Of a stretch of 64,000 nucleotides of DNA, positions 24,801 through 38,000 are shown piece by piece (the stretch's first letter is position 1; every line of letters begins with the position of its first letter). A model generated the notes under the pieces. That model did no database searches. It saw nothing but the letters and a program-made list of their open reading frames with translations, and was not told where the DNA came from. The position numbers and the translations under genes are program-made. This stretch comes from Flavobacterium frigoritolerans (GTDB taxonomy: Bacteria; Bacteroidota; Bacteroidia; Flavobacteriales; Flavobacteriaceae), in assembly GCF_025847275.1 (NCBI RefSeq), contig NZ_JAOZEV010000005.1, positions 124,001-188,000 on the forward strand, in the 5' to 3' direction.

Positions 24801-25875
24801 CGATGCCGACGCATTACAAGTTAAGTTAGCCGCAGATGCAAAAACAAAAGCAGATGCAGATGCAAAAGCTAAATTGGACGCCGACGCAAAAGCCAAAGCA
24901 GATGCAGATGCACTTGAGGTAAAACAGGCTCAAGATGCAGTATTAAAAGCGAAACAAGCAGCGGATGCACTTGCAGCATCAAATGCAGCAGCGAATGCGG
25001 CTAAAGATGAGACTGCTAGATCAATGGATAATCTAACCGATATGTTTGATAGTTCATATAAAACACAAACTGATTTATTGAACCAATTGACAGCTACAGT
25101 CGCTAAAAAACAAAAAGATCTTAATGACCTTAGAGAAGAAAATGATTTAAGTGAAAAAGGAATATATAAAGAACCAAAACCTTTTAAAAGCGTTGCATCT
25201 GAAAATAGCGAGCTAGAGGCTTTAAAATTACAAATAGCACAAGTTAATAGAGAGCAAAAAGATGCGCTTGCTAGGCTTACGAATTTGTATAATGAGAGAC
25301 TTAAAAAAGTGCCAAATAAGAATGATGCGCTTAACAAAAGTTATTTAGCCAAAATTGAAGCATTAAAAGCAGAACAATTAAAAGCAGAAAGAGAGAATGC
25401 TGATTTGATTGCAAGTTTAGAAAAAATTAAACTTGAAACCGAAATAGAGAGAAAACGTAGAATTAAACGTGCTGCATTTGAGAATGATCAAGGCCGTTAC
25501 CAACAAGATGTTGCCACTTTAAAACGTATAAAAGAAACAACAAGACCAAGTAGTACACCATTAACAGCAAATGATTTTGATTTTGGTGATGAACAGTCAA
25601 ACATGCAAATTATCAAGAACGTTAAGAATGCGCAAAGTGGATATTATTTAATTATAGCAGTTCATAGCAGTAGTGATAAAAGAGATCAATTTTTAACTAA
25701 AGCAGTTTCAGCAGGTCAGTCAGAGATTAATTTCTTTTACAATGTAAGTTCTAGTAAATATTACATCTATTATGAAAAGTATGATAATTTACAAGATGCT
25801 AGTAAAGCGCTAGAGTCAAAAGGAAATAAACCATACAACGGAAAAATGTCTATTGTAAAAGTTGAAAACGAATAA
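21874..25875 (+). CDS. sprD: Gliding motility protein SprD: PorP/SprF-like barrel with a long Ala/Lys helical array
   Basis: 1333 residues, starting 1 bp after sprC. Signal peptide (LLFITFLYGSTQVLYS-QD). Residues about 25-315 form a PorP/SprF-type outer-membrane barrel (NRYIINPAFSFVREQNTYASF, GVGVGLFQQNYGLMTVFG, EFVIAYKFKS). Residues about 344-1045 are an almost unbroken Ala/Lys/Asp helix; part of it is 16 tandem copies of a 17-residue unit (ADAKAKADAAALQAKLA). A second coiled coil (about 1060-1220) follows, and the end (about 1256-1333, YYLIIAVHSSSDKRDQF) resembles a SPOR-like fold. F. johnsoniae SprD, in the same position, is needed for normal SprB display. The long helix probably lies in the periplasm. 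Confidence 0.8.
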   Translation: MKKILLFITFLYGSTQVLYSQDNVKGDGVVPFSIPIRNSLKFNRYIINPAFSFVREQNTYASFYNKRQWVQFDNAPQTYLFSYSGRFRENQGVGVGLFQQNYGLMTVFGIVGNFAHNVVLQEDSNLTFGANVGFYKSGLDQGKIISNDSNLNIDNIPSNSLLTINPGVNYGNAFLDVGLSVNNLLLYNFATSEMVKDNPEQAVEAHLMYTGYIDAYGFFDRSKFSGLLKSEFKKDKTVISGLAMISIPKGFWAQAGYNTLYGMSAGFGVNVTPKIAIEYNYEKGTGNLSDFGASHEFVIAYKFKSKSYYYGDNEEDEGALISPTEVKKIAPAKVTSPVTKTDGAEKAKLAAEAKAKADAAAIQARLEAQAKVKADAEAKIKLAADAKAKADAAAIQARLDAQAKVKADAEAKIKLAADNRANANAEAKARIEAAKLKAAQSIADAEANRAKLAADIKAKADAAAQARLDAQAKVKADAEAKIKLAADNRANANAEAKARIEAAKLKAAQSIADAEANRAKLAADNKAKADAAAQAKLDAVKSNADAEALKAKQLSSDGKTKVDATALEAKLTADAKAKADAAALQAKLEADTKAKADAAALQAKLAADTKAKADAAALQAKLAADTKAKADAAALQAKLEADAKAKADAAALQAKLEADAKAKADAAALKEKLAADTKVKVDATALQAKLDADAKAKADAEALKIKLAADAKAKSDADALQEKLAADAKVKADADAIQAKQAADAKAKSDAEALKIKLAADTKAKSDADALQAKLAADAKAKADADAIQAKLAADAKAKSDAEALKIKLAADAKAKADADALQAKLAADSKAKADADAIQAKLVADAKIKADAKAKVEAEELKAIIDADAKAKAESDALQAKLAAEAKIKAKADAIALQAKLAAEAKAKANAALLLAKETADAKAKADAEAKAKLAADAKAKADAAALDAKLAAEAKIKAKADADAKLAADAKAKADADALQVKLAADAKTKADADAKAKLDADAKAKADADALEVKQAQDAVLKAKQAADALAASNAAANAAKDETARSMDNLTDMFDSSYKTQTDLLNQLTATVAKKQKDLNDLREENDLSEKGIYKEPKPFKSVASENSELEALKLQIAQVNREQKDALARLTNLYNERLKKVPNKNDALNKSYLAKIEALKAEQLKAERENADLIASLEKIKLETEIERKRRIKRAAFENDQGRYQQDVATLKRIKETTRPSSTPLTANDFDFGDEQSNMQIIKNVKNAQSGYYLIIAVHSSSDKRDQFLTKAVSAGQSEINFFYNVSSSKYYIYYEKYDNLQDASKALESKGNKPYNGKMSIVKVENE
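23071..23446 (+). repeat. Exact 169-bp direct duplication within sprD
   Basis: 23071-23239 and 23278-23446 read identical over 169 bp, a period of 207 bp (69 codons); the 38 bp between and after them are near-identical. This marks a recent tandem duplication inside the helix-coding part. Confidence 0.85.
23590..24405 (+). repeat. Tandem 51-bp repeat array in sprD (16 units)
   Basis: Sixteen consecutive 17-codon units, consensus ADAKAKADAxALQAKLA. Units 8-16 (23947-24405) also repeat as three 153-bp triplets (EALKIKLA, DALQxKLA, DAIQAKxx in order), a higher-order repeat. No unit breaks the frame. Confidence 0.85.
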
Positions 25876-25974
25876 AACAATATTGTATAAAATTATAAAA
25901 ACAACGATGCAAGGGAGCTTCTAATTTTAGAAGATTATATTGCTGAATAACTATTTTAGAGTGCCATTTGTCTT

Positions 25975-26001
25975 GTTTTCCTAACGGCCCATTAGGAAAA
26001 C
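25975..26001 (+). promoter_or_regulatory. Hairpin in the sprD-sprB gap
   Basis: Perfect 10-bp stem GTTTTCCTAA / TTAGGAAAAC with loop CGGCCCA, ending 29 nt before the sprB start and without a T-tract. It may protect the giant sprB message or affect its translation. Confidence 0.5.
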
Positions 26002-26030
26002 AGTGCAAGTGATTAAATAACAGAAATGCC

Positions 26031-29000
26031 ATGAAAAAACCTACTATTTTAAAGATTGCCTTATTTGTTTTGATATTCCTTCAAAGTATTATTTCTTACT
26101 CTCAAAATTTTAAAAGTTTTGATATTCGTTATAATAACAATAACGAAAGTTTGAATGGTGATATTCTTTTGATTGGAAATAATATCTTAAATAGAGATAA
26201 TGGATCAAAAGAACGCCCAGAGGTTCCTTATATAGGGAATCTGGGGAACGATAAATTCAATATGAAATATATTGATATCGATGGAGATCCAAACACTTTC
26301 AATTCAAGTAGTGCAAAGTTAACTTTGCCAGGGGGTTCTTGTTCTAAAATTGTATATGCTGGATTGTATTGGAGTGCTGTTACGAGAGATAAAAGCAGTA
26401 ATCCAAAACCAATAGATAAAGTTAAGTTTAAAATGCCTGGAGGCAGCTATGTTAATATAGATGGAACTGTTATTTATGATGCAAATAATAAAGTAGTCGG
26501 TACGAGTTATCCCTATGCTTGTTATGCTAATGTAACAGAGTATTTTACTAAAACACCACTGCCAACTGTAGACGGAGATTATACTGTAGCCAATGTTTCT
26601 ACAGCACAAGGTTCTAATAGACCAGATGAAGATGACTCTGGTGGTACAGGTTTATCTGCGGGATGGTCATTATTTATTGTGTATGAAAATGCAACTTTGC
26701 CAGCAAAAGCAATCACGTCATTTGATGGATTTAGTGCAATTGATGCAAAGACGAATTTAAATATAAAAGTATCTGGTTTTAAAGCTATTAAAGTTGGCCC
26801 AGTGCGAGCAAAATTTGCTTTCTCAGCATTAGAGGGAGATTTGCCAATACTGGGAGATTTCCTAGCTATTAATGGAGTAAAATCTACACCTCCGGAAAGA
26901 CCTTCGATAGTGGAAAGGAATTGGGAGTGGAACCCATCGAAATGGAAGTGGGAGTGGGTGTATACAGAAAATTATAATTTCTTTAATAGTTCAGTTACTT
27001 CATTAGGTACTATTCTTAATAATAGAGAACCCAATAGTTCTAATACATTAGGATTTGACGCGGGTGTTTTTGAAGTGAATAATCCTATAACTCCAACAGA
27101 TCCGGGTGGTTCGGTAATTAAAAACGGAGACACTGAAGCAGTAATAAGTCTAGGAAGTACTCAAGATGTCTATTTTTATTATTTTAATGCATTTGCCATT
27201 GAGATTATTGCTCCAAGGATTGTTCTTCTTAAAAAAGTAATAGGGACAGATGAAAATGGTAAGGATTATGATGCCAGTAACAAGGACATTGGGATAGATA
27301 AAGATTTAAGATATGAAATAGAATTTCAAAATAAAGGAAATGATGATGCCGTAAATTTTACGATAACAGACATATTACCTAATAATATCATTTTTGATGA
27401 AACAAAGGATATTTTGTTTAAGAGCCCAGGAGTAACTGTTGCTTCATATGATAAGGCTACAAGAACAATAGTATTTAATATTGACCCTATTTTAGTTAAG
27501 GAAAAAGGAGGAGTCAGTAGTATCAAATTTAGAGTAAAGACTATTAAAGATTGCGAATCATTAACAGACGCTTGCTCCAATGTTATTAAAAATACAGCCA
27601 TTTCAAAATATAACGGAACAATCAATAAAGCTAATTTTGGCGAGGGGAGTCTCTCTTCAGAAGAAGGATGTAATGTTGGTGTACCTACTGCTACTAACTT
27701 TCTTATTGGTCTAGATAAATGTAAATTTGAGCAAACATTATTTTTGTGTGGTTCTGTTAAATTAAAAGCAGGAGGTGGTTATAAAACCTATGTTTGGACA
27801 GATCAGAATGGAGTTGTTTTTGGAGGAAACAATCAAGAAGTTACAGTTACTAAACCAGGTACCTATACAGTGGTTACAAGTGCAACACCACCTTGTTTAG
27901 GGATACAACAAAAATTCATTGTTAAGGATTATAATGTAGATATTAATGATAATCCTGTTAATTCGTATGCTGATAATATTGATCCAGAGACTAAATTACC
28001 TTACATATGTAATAATGATGGAAAGCCATTTCCTAAAATATTTTTATGTGGTAAAACGGCAACTAAATTTATCGATACTAAAATTACAGGTGCATCAAGT
28101 ATAGTTTGGCAAGAAACTAAAGACATACCATCATCTACTTTGAGTGATCGCTGTCCTGATGTTGAGGCTAAAAATTGGACTGAAGTAGGTGTTGGACCAA
28201 CATATACTGCTAATAAAGCTGGTACATTTAGGCTTATTGTTACTTATAATAATACTTGTTTTAATATTTATTATTTTAATGTAACGCAAAGTGTCGTAGA
28301 TCCTACTTTCATCAAGGAAGATATTATATGCGACACAAAAGGAAGTATTACGATTACAAACCCTAAACCAAATGATGGACATGGTTATGAGTATAGTTTA
28401 GATGGGAAAGAACCATATCAAGCTTCAAACGTGTTTGATGATGTTGCGGCAGGAAGATATTTAGTTCATATCAGAACAAAATCTGTTGATAATAAATTCG
28501 AAAAGTGTATTTATACTGCAGATGTTACCATTTCTAAATTAACTTTTTCAACAAAAGTTGAAACTACAGATCCATACTGTAATGGAAAAACAGGAACTAT
28601 AAAAGCTACTGCTACAGGTGTAAGAGGATGGTATCAATTTACAGTTAAAGATGCAATAACAGGAGCACTAAAGGGTGATTCAGGGCAAATTGCTGATCCT
28701 AAAAACTTTCATCTTTTTGAAGGAATTGCTCCAGGTACTTACAATGTAGAAATTACGTCAAAAGACGGTTGTAAGGAAACAAAAGAAGTTACTATAAATG
28801 ATTTTTTATTAGCCGCTACTGCGACTATTACAAAATCACTTACTTGTGAGGAAGGTGAAATTACTGTAGTAGCAACTGGAGGTAAACCCGTTGCAGGGAT
28901 TCCACCATATTATTACTATTATGTTAATGGAGCAAAAATTCCTTTAACTGATCCAGTTATTCCTATAGGTACTGCTGGAAATTATAGTATAGTTGTTATA

Positions 29001-32000
29001 GATGACAGTGGGTGTAGTGTTACAATTCCGACTATTATAGTTCCAGATATTATAAGACCAACGGCAACTATTAACAAGAAAGATGCTAAGTGTTTTGGAA
29101 GTGCAACAGGTGAAATTTCGATTACTTTAAATCCTACTGATTCGCCTTATACTGTATCATATAGTGTTAATGGCCTTGCAGGTCCGTTTGAGTCATTTAA
29201 TCCAATCAAAAACTTGGCGGAGGGTGATTACGATGTTGTAGTAAGATATACGTATGATAATGTAGATTGTTTTGATGAATCAAAAATTATTACAATAGGA
29301 GGAGCTGGTTCAGCTTTAACAGCATCGGCAGGAGTTGCTGAGTTGTCTGGCTGTGGACTACCTGGAAATGAAAAACAAGGTAAAGTTAGAATAACAAATG
29401 CTCAGGGAGGAAAACCTTTCCCTGCACCACATTTATACAAATATAGTTTTGATGGTGGCAATACTTGGCAAGATTCAAATGAAGCCTATATTAATCCGAG
29501 TACAACGCCATATACTTTTTATATAAAAGATGCGGCGGATTGTATTTTCCCGATGGAAGGAATTATTCTGGAAGAAAAACCGGATGATCCGACGATAGAG
29601 GTTTCAACACCAACGTTTAATTGTGACGGAAGTGCGAATACTACTGTTACGGTTACAAATACGGGTGGTGCTAATTATGAATATGAATATTATTTAAATG
29701 ATGTTTTAAATCCTAACACAGCAAATCCTAATATATTTTTAAATGTACCGCCATCAGCTCCGGGTAGTTATCATGTAATATCTGTAAGGTATAAATTGGT
29801 TTCAGTACCAACATATAGCCATTTATTAAAAGAAGATTTTGGTTCTGGACCGTCAACGACTTCACCAGGAATTAATACTACATATTATTGTTTCGAAAGA
29901 CAATTAAAAGGTCAGCCAGCAACATACTGTAAAAATGACTATCTTATGAATGATGGGGATTATGCAGTTACAAGTGCTTTACATCCCGACCACGCTAGTT
30001 GGTCTTGGGTATTTCCTAAGGATCATACAAGTGATGGAAAAGATACGAAAGGTAGATTTCTTGTTGTTAATATTGGAGATAAAATACCAGTAACTACTAT
30101 CTTGTATGAAAAACAGATTAATGATATTATCCCAAATCAGCCTATAAATTTCGAATTCTTTGCAATGAATTTAATGAAATATGGAGCAGGAAAAGCGGAT
30201 CCAGATTTAAGAATTGCTTTGATTGATGCAACTGGTCAAGAAATTTCTTGGTTTGCGACAGGTAAAATTCCTAGAACAAGCCCTGATAACCTATGGGAAC
30301 AATACCCCAAAACACCAATTACACTTAATCCAGGAGATAATAAATCATTGCGATTTATCATTCGTTCTAATGTACGTAACACAAATGGTAATGATGTAGT
30401 AATAGATGATATTTCTGTTTACCAATTGCCAAAATCATGTTTGTCAACCAAAGATTTTAAAGTAGTTGTTGATCCTAATAAAAAATTTACAGCTGAGGTT
30501 AAAAATGTTATTGATACAAAATGTAAAGGAAGTAAAGATGGAAGTTTAACAATAATTGCATCTAATTTTAATACTACCAATGGATTTGAATATTCTATTG
30601 ATGGAGGAAATACTTGGATAAACTCTAAATTAGAAGAAACCATCGTTGATGGTTTAGGCGAAGGTGATCTTACGGTTCAAATTCGTTATGATAAGAATGT
30701 AACAGGATGTGATTTTACTATTGGTGCAAAAATTACATCACCATCTGTATTTGAGGTTGATGCTACAGCTACTGTTGCTAAGTGTTCTGATGGCGCTACA
30801 GTAACTGCAAGTGCAAAAGGAGGTACGCCAGGATATATATTTACACTTATAGATTCAGCAACACCACCAAACAAAGTTGTTTTTCCAACTAACGGGATAT
30901 TAACTAATGTTAAACCAGGAACATATACAGTTTCGGGTAAAGATAAAAATGATTGTCAAGATGATAAAGACACCAGTTTAATTATTGCCGATCCAGTAGC
31001 TCCAAAAGTCGAAATTAAGCAAGATAATAGCTTATGTTTTAATGGCACTAACGCAAAAATAATAGTTACTATTAGCGATGGTGTGGCTCCTTATTACTAT
31101 CAGGTTAAATACAATACAGGAGGATTAGGAGGAAAAGTACCTGTTACAGATAAATCATTTACTTATGAGGCAACAGCAACAGGAAATTATACGTTTGTAA
31201 TTACGGATGATTTTGGTTGTATTGCTACAGCAGTGAGCCAAACGATTAATCCTAAAATTACGGCAGATGTTCATACAACTACTTCATTAACGTGTATTGA
31301 TCCGAAAGAAGCTACTATAGAAGTAACAATTAATGGAGGAACAACACCATTTAGTTATAAAGTTAAAGACAACACTGGTACCGAAGTATATGCTAGTGTA
31401 GGAACTATTGCAGGTCCAAAATTCACCTATAATACTACTATTGCAGGTAAATATACTTTTGAAATTACCGATAAAAATAATTGTACAACAACAGCAGAGG
31501 GCAATGTAGCTGCAATTACTGATCCAGAAGTTACGGCAACACCAACAAACCCAAAATGTAATGGGGAAAGTAGTGGTTCAGTAACGTTGTTAGGTTCGTT
31601 GGGATCTGGAGGATACAAGTATAAATTTGATTCAAGTGCATTTACTGATAAAACTATTTATACAGGTTTAAAAGCAGGAGTTAAGTATTCATATCAGGTT
31701 ATGGATAGTAAAGGCTGTATTTCGGCTGTAAAAGACATCATGTTAACGGAACCAGCTGCTATAGATGGTACGGTTAATTTAGAACCAAAATATACCTGTG
31801 AGACTAATGCTATTATTACAGCTGTAGGTATTGGAGGAAATAGTACTACTTATACTTATGTGTTGAATATTACTAAAGGTGCAACTACTACTGTGGTGGC
31901 AACAAATAATACAGGTATATTTAAAGATTTAACAGTAGCTGGAGCTTATTCAGTTACAATTACGGATAGTAAAGGATGTTCTGTAACCAAAGCGGCAGGA

Positions 32001-35000
32001 ACTATTGTAGATTTAGATCCGCCTACAGCCATGGTCGTTACAAATGATGATCTTAAATGTACCACTAATTTAGTAAAAGTTACTATTAAAAGTGTATCAG
32101 GAGGAACAGGAACGTTAAAATACGCGATAACTGCACCGGTAGCATTAGCAAGACCTTATCAACTTGGTTTGGAATTCGATAAACTAGCTCCAGGTACTTA
32201 TACATTTACTGTTAAAGATGCTAATGGATGTACTTTCTCAGTAGATCATGAGATTAAAGCATTAATACCAATAGTAATAAAAGGTGAAGTAGTTAAAAAC
32301 ATTTCTTGTTTAGGAAGTGCAGATGGTTCTGCAAAATTTACTATCACAGACTTAGGTAATGATGTAGATTACTCGTATACAATTGATGGTACAACAGTCA
32401 CAGGTAAAACTAACCCTGCTCCAGCATCAACAACACTTATTGTAAATGTACCTAATCTAGCAGTTGGTAATCATAAACTAACAATAACAGATTTAGGAAC
32501 AGATTGTTCATTTTCTAAAACGGTGGAAATTTTAGCCCCACCTGCTGAATTTAAAATTACACCAACAACAGTTACGCCATTAACTTGTGATACCAATGCT
32601 AAAGCTGTAGTTAATACTACTGGTGGTTGGGGAGGCAATAGATATACTCTTACACTACCAAATGGAACAAAAGTAGGTCCACAAGACAGTAATACTTTCA
32701 AAAATTTAACAGTTACAGGAAGTTATACAGTACTTGCAGAAGATTCAAACGGTTGTAAGGTAACGGATTCATTTATATTGGCGCCAGAAGTTAAGCCTAC
32801 TGCAAGCATTGATGCGACAACTAGTTTATGTTCTACAGCAACTGGAGCAACAATAAAAGTTACTCCAAATGCTCAAACGAATTATGTGTATAGTATTAAC
32901 GGAGCTACACCTCAGAATAATGGAACTTTTGCAGGACTAATTCCAGGTAAATATGTTGTTAGAGTAACTGATACATCAACAGGATGTCATGTTGATTTGG
33001 CAGAACAAATTGTTGCAACTCAACTTACGGCGAGTTTAAACTTAATTGATGGTCCAAAATGTAATGCTCCTAATATTAGAATTGATGGTGAGGTTAAAGG
33101 AGGTACTCCTAATTATACTTTTAAAGTAACAATTAACGGAGATACCAATTTAGATGCAACAGTATATAATGTTACAGGTAACGTATTTAGCTATATTAAC
33201 CCAGTAGCGACATCAGCTTTAGCAGCTACAACGTATTTATTTACGTTTACTGATGCTAAAGGTTGTACAACTACTTTAACAGAAATAGTACAGCCAAAAA
33301 CGTATCCTGTATTTACAGCTACACCAAATTCTACAATTTTATGTAATGGTGGAGATTCAGGTTCAATTACCGTAATTATAGATACTGATTTTGGAGTTGG
33401 TCCGTATGTAATAGATGTTTTGAATACAACTACTAACACACCTTACTATACAAAAACAACAGGACTACCAGCTGGTAATTATACGGTAAAAGTAACAGAT
33501 GCTAGCGGATGTTCTAAAACAAAGACAGATGTTATAATTGTGGAACCAGCCCCTATTACTGTAGATTACGAAGTTAAACCTATAACTTGTAATACGACTA
33601 ATGGTCAATCATTAGGGTCGATTACGATTAATTCTGTAACAGGAGGAACAAAAAATTATACTTATAATGTAAAGGGACTTAATGTTTTATATGATCAAAC
33701 ATTCACGAATCAAACAGGGACATCACAAATCTTTAAAGTAGTAGATTTTGGTTACTATGAGATTATTGTAACAGATGCAAATAATTGTCCTAAAGTTATA
33801 TCAAAAATATTAGTAGCATCTCCTCCTGATGATTTAGATATTACAGTAATTGCACCACCTTCGGATTGTTCTACGGGAGGTAGTGCCGTCGTAGCTATTG
33901 GCCAGCCTATTACTGGAGGAACTATTACCGGAGACGGGCCTTTTTATTTTGCTATTTTTGATGGTAGTAAACCAAATTACCCTAATCCAGTTGGTACGTT
34001 TGCTTGGTTGCCAGAAGATGGGTTTAAAAGTAAAAAAACAACTTTCTATAATTTAACTCCAGGGGTTAAATACACTTTTATTGTATACGATACTGGTAGT
34101 GGATGTTATTATTATGAAACTTCAGAGAATGCTATCCCAACTCATTCTAAATTGAAATTCGATAAATTACAAGCCAATAATATTACATGTTTAGGTGCGG
34201 ATAATGGTAATGTATCTTTTAAAGTTTATAGCGAAAATACAGTACCAACAGATGTAGAATATCAAATTTTTAATCAATTAACATTAGCGCCAATAGGATC
34301 GGTAGGAACTGGTGTTGTACCAGCTGCTACAGTGCCAACAGCGTATTTAGAAATAAACAAATTTGGAGTACTCCCATTCGGAAACTATTATGTTTTAGTT
34401 ACTGAAATTGATAAGTCAGTTACGCCAAATAAAAAAGGATGTAGTGTAGCTACAATTCCATTTAATATTACAGGTTCAACTACTGCTTTAAAACTAGAAG
34501 TTAAGTCAACTAGAAATGCTAATTGTAATCCAAACGAAGGTATCGTTGAAGCTTTTGGAAAAGGAGGAACTACTTTCCCAGAAGTTCTACCTAAACCAGC
34601 AGTTCCACCATTACCAGCAGTTCCAGGAAGTCCAGCTGAACCATATTTATATAAAATATTTCCAGACGATGGAACTCCAGCTCCAGTAGCAGGTGATTTT
34701 ACTATTGCTGGTGATAAGGACAATACTTTTAAAGTAGAAGCAGGTGATTACGTGGTTTATGTTCGTGATGCTTATGGTTGTATTACGTTTGAGAAAGTCA
34801 CTGTCAAAGCAGATCCATCACCTGAAATTACTGCGGTTGCAAGTAATCAATGTACAGCAACTGAAGGGGCATTTTCAATTAGTGTAGATTTTGTAACTAA
34901 AGGAATAGGGAAACATCAATACAGTGTAGACGGTGGCGTATTTAAAGAGGTACCTGCTACGACGCCATTCTTAATTTCTAACTTGACTTCAGGAACTCAT

Positions 35001-38000
35001 AAAGTTCAGATAAGAGATGAAAATAATTGTGGCAATACGGTTTCTAATATTAGGATTTATTCGCCACTAACTATTGACGCTAGTTTCACAATACCACCTG
35101 TTTGTAAAAATGAAGATGGCACTATCACAGCAGTTGCTACTGATGGTTCAGGGGATTACGAGTTTACTCTTGTAAATAATACAACAGTTACAACTTATCC
35201 AGCTCAATCAACAGGAGAGTTTACATTAAAAGCGGCAGGGAATTATACTGTTACAGTTAAAGATAAAATTACAAATTGTGATAAATCATATACGTTTGAC
35301 CTTTTAATACCATCTGATATTGATTTTAGTTTAGCTAGTACAGTTCCATTTTGTACTACAGGACAAGGAAATGATGCTAATGGTACAGTTATAGTTACTT
35401 TGTTGAATAACGATAACCCACCATATAAATATACAATACAGCAAACAGCACCAGTAGTTGGTACTGCATTTACGCAAAATGAAAAAGTATTTACTGGATT
35501 AACTTTCGGTACGTATAATGTAAAAGTTGAATCAGACAAAGGTTGTGTATTAGATGACAACATTACTATTGCAGCGCCTATTGCAGTTTCAGCAACATTA
35601 GCTCAGGATGAGTTTAAATGTGATACAAATACAATAAAAGATAAAATAGTTACTATTACTCCTGCTGGAGGAGCAGGTAACGGAGTGATTAATAAATATA
35701 AGTATAGCGCGGATAATATTAAGTGGGTTGATACGAACACATTTAATGTTACAGATTTAGGAGTGCCTCAAACACTTACTTATTATGTAAAAGATGCTAA
35801 TGAGTGTGTATTTAGTGATAAGATAACAATTGCTCCATTCCCTAAATTAACCGCGCCAGATGTGACTTTCGGTGCAGATATGGATTGTAATAACAAAAAG
35901 CAAGAAATTATTGTTACTATAAAAGGAGGAACAAGTACTCTAAACCCATTTAGTTATATAGTATATGAAGATGGTAATCCTATAACAGGAAAACTACCTG
36001 TTACAACAGGTAATACATTTACTTATGATGCATTAAAAGTGGGTAGCTCTTATAAATTCGAAATTTTCGATAATAATACGGGTTGTAGTATAATGTCTGG
36101 AGCAAAAACAATTCCAGAATTCGATAAGATTGAACTGGTAGCTAATGCATCTACTCAAGTAGGATGTTTTGGAGAGAGTACAGGACAAATTTCTATTACT
36201 ATTTCTGGTTATACTGGAGAATATCAGTATCAAATTCTTGAAGGAGGAGTTGCTATTACAGGTTTTAGTGGAACACGTAAAACAGCTGATGCTAATCCTT
36301 TTGTACTTCCTCATCTACTAAAAGCAGGTACTGATTATACAGTTCTAGTTAAAGAAACGGAATTCCCATACTGTGATGTGACTTCTGATGTTGTTATTAT
36401 TACTGAGCCAGAAGTATTGAAATTAGGTATAATTAGTAATGTTAACCAAAATTGTAATACTGCAGGAGCAGTACTTACAATTGATGTGGCTTCTATTACT
36501 GGTGGAACTCAAGCGTATACTTATGGTTTTGCTGTTAAAGGAACTGCTTATGCCGATGTAGTTTTTTCTTCTACTGACTTCACTAAAACAATACCTACTA
36601 CACGTACTATTGCTCCTTTTGACGAGTGGGATGTATATGTAAAAGACAGTAATGGTTGTTATGATGTTCGAACTGTAACGATTAAATTGGATCTTGTTCC
36701 ATTTGATATTAAGGCTAAAGTTGCAACTCAGTGTTTCGATCTCTTGACAAATGAAGAATATGTTATTACTGTTACTGCTGATGGTGTTAAGCCTTTGAAA
36801 TACAGTTTAACTAATGTTGAAGAAACTTTTACATTAAACAATCAATTAATTGTAAAATCACCGGGTACATATCCAGTATATGTACAAGACGCTAACGGTT
36901 GTGTTACTGAAGCTCTTGCTGCATTTACAATTTTAGATCCATTAGGATTATCTGCAGAAATTACAACTTATCCAACTTGTAATGGAGCTGATGGACAAAT
37001 AACTTTAACAGGTTCAGGTGGTTCAGGAGGCCTTAATTATGAGTATAGTAAAGATGATGTAACATATTATTCTGATCCTTTACTTAAAGAGTATGTCTTT
37101 ACAGATTATGCACCAGGTAGCTATACGGTTTACGTAAGAGATAAGATAACATTGTGTACTAAATCTATCCCAGTTGTAGTCCCTACAGCAGCAGTTGTTA
37201 CTAATATTACTTTAACACCAACTCCGGTTACTTGTTTTGATGGAAAAGATGGTACTATAACAGTTACTCTAGATGCAAGTAATAATAATCCAACTTACAA
37301 GTTTAGTTTGGTAGGTGACAATGGTGTTACTAGAGCAGAACAAACAGAACCTACATTTAGTGATTTACCTGCAGGCAAATATACCGTATCAGTTATGTCA
37401 GGTAGAAATTGTCCAGGTTCAGCAACAACAGAAGTTATACAGCCAAGGTTAATAATTGTGACTCCAAGTGTTACACAATTTGCTTGTAATGCAGGTGTAA
37501 ATACTCCAAAATCTGCTACGATAGTGGTAACAGCAACAGGAGGAACACCTAAAGTTGATAAGTATAAATATGTATTTATTAAAAAAGGTGCAACAAGTGC
37601 AGATGATAGAATTCTTCAATCAGGAGAAGATAATATTTATTTAGTGACTAATCCTGCAGGAGGTCTTTACGACATAGAAGTTTATGATGGCAATAGCTGT
37701 CCAATGCTTTTTGAGGATGTAGAGATTAAACCATTCATGAGTATCGATGATTTTGATATTAGAGTGGTTGATGTAATTACATGTACTAATAATGGTGAGA
37801 ATATAAAAGTTGTACCAACTATAAAAGGAACTGGAGTATTGCCAGCTTTGGAATATACTCTCCAAGATGCCAATGATGACGTCCTAGAAAAGAATACAAC
37901 AGGTTTATTTAATAATTTACCAGTAGGAGAATACATGATTACTGTTGAAAATCTTGATACAAATTGTAGTTTGAAAAGACCTCATAGAGTGTATGAGCCA

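Noticed and set aside
22697..24896. CRISPR-like regular repeats in sprD
   Set aside because: Repeats are in-frame 51-bp coding units with no unique spacers and no cas genes.
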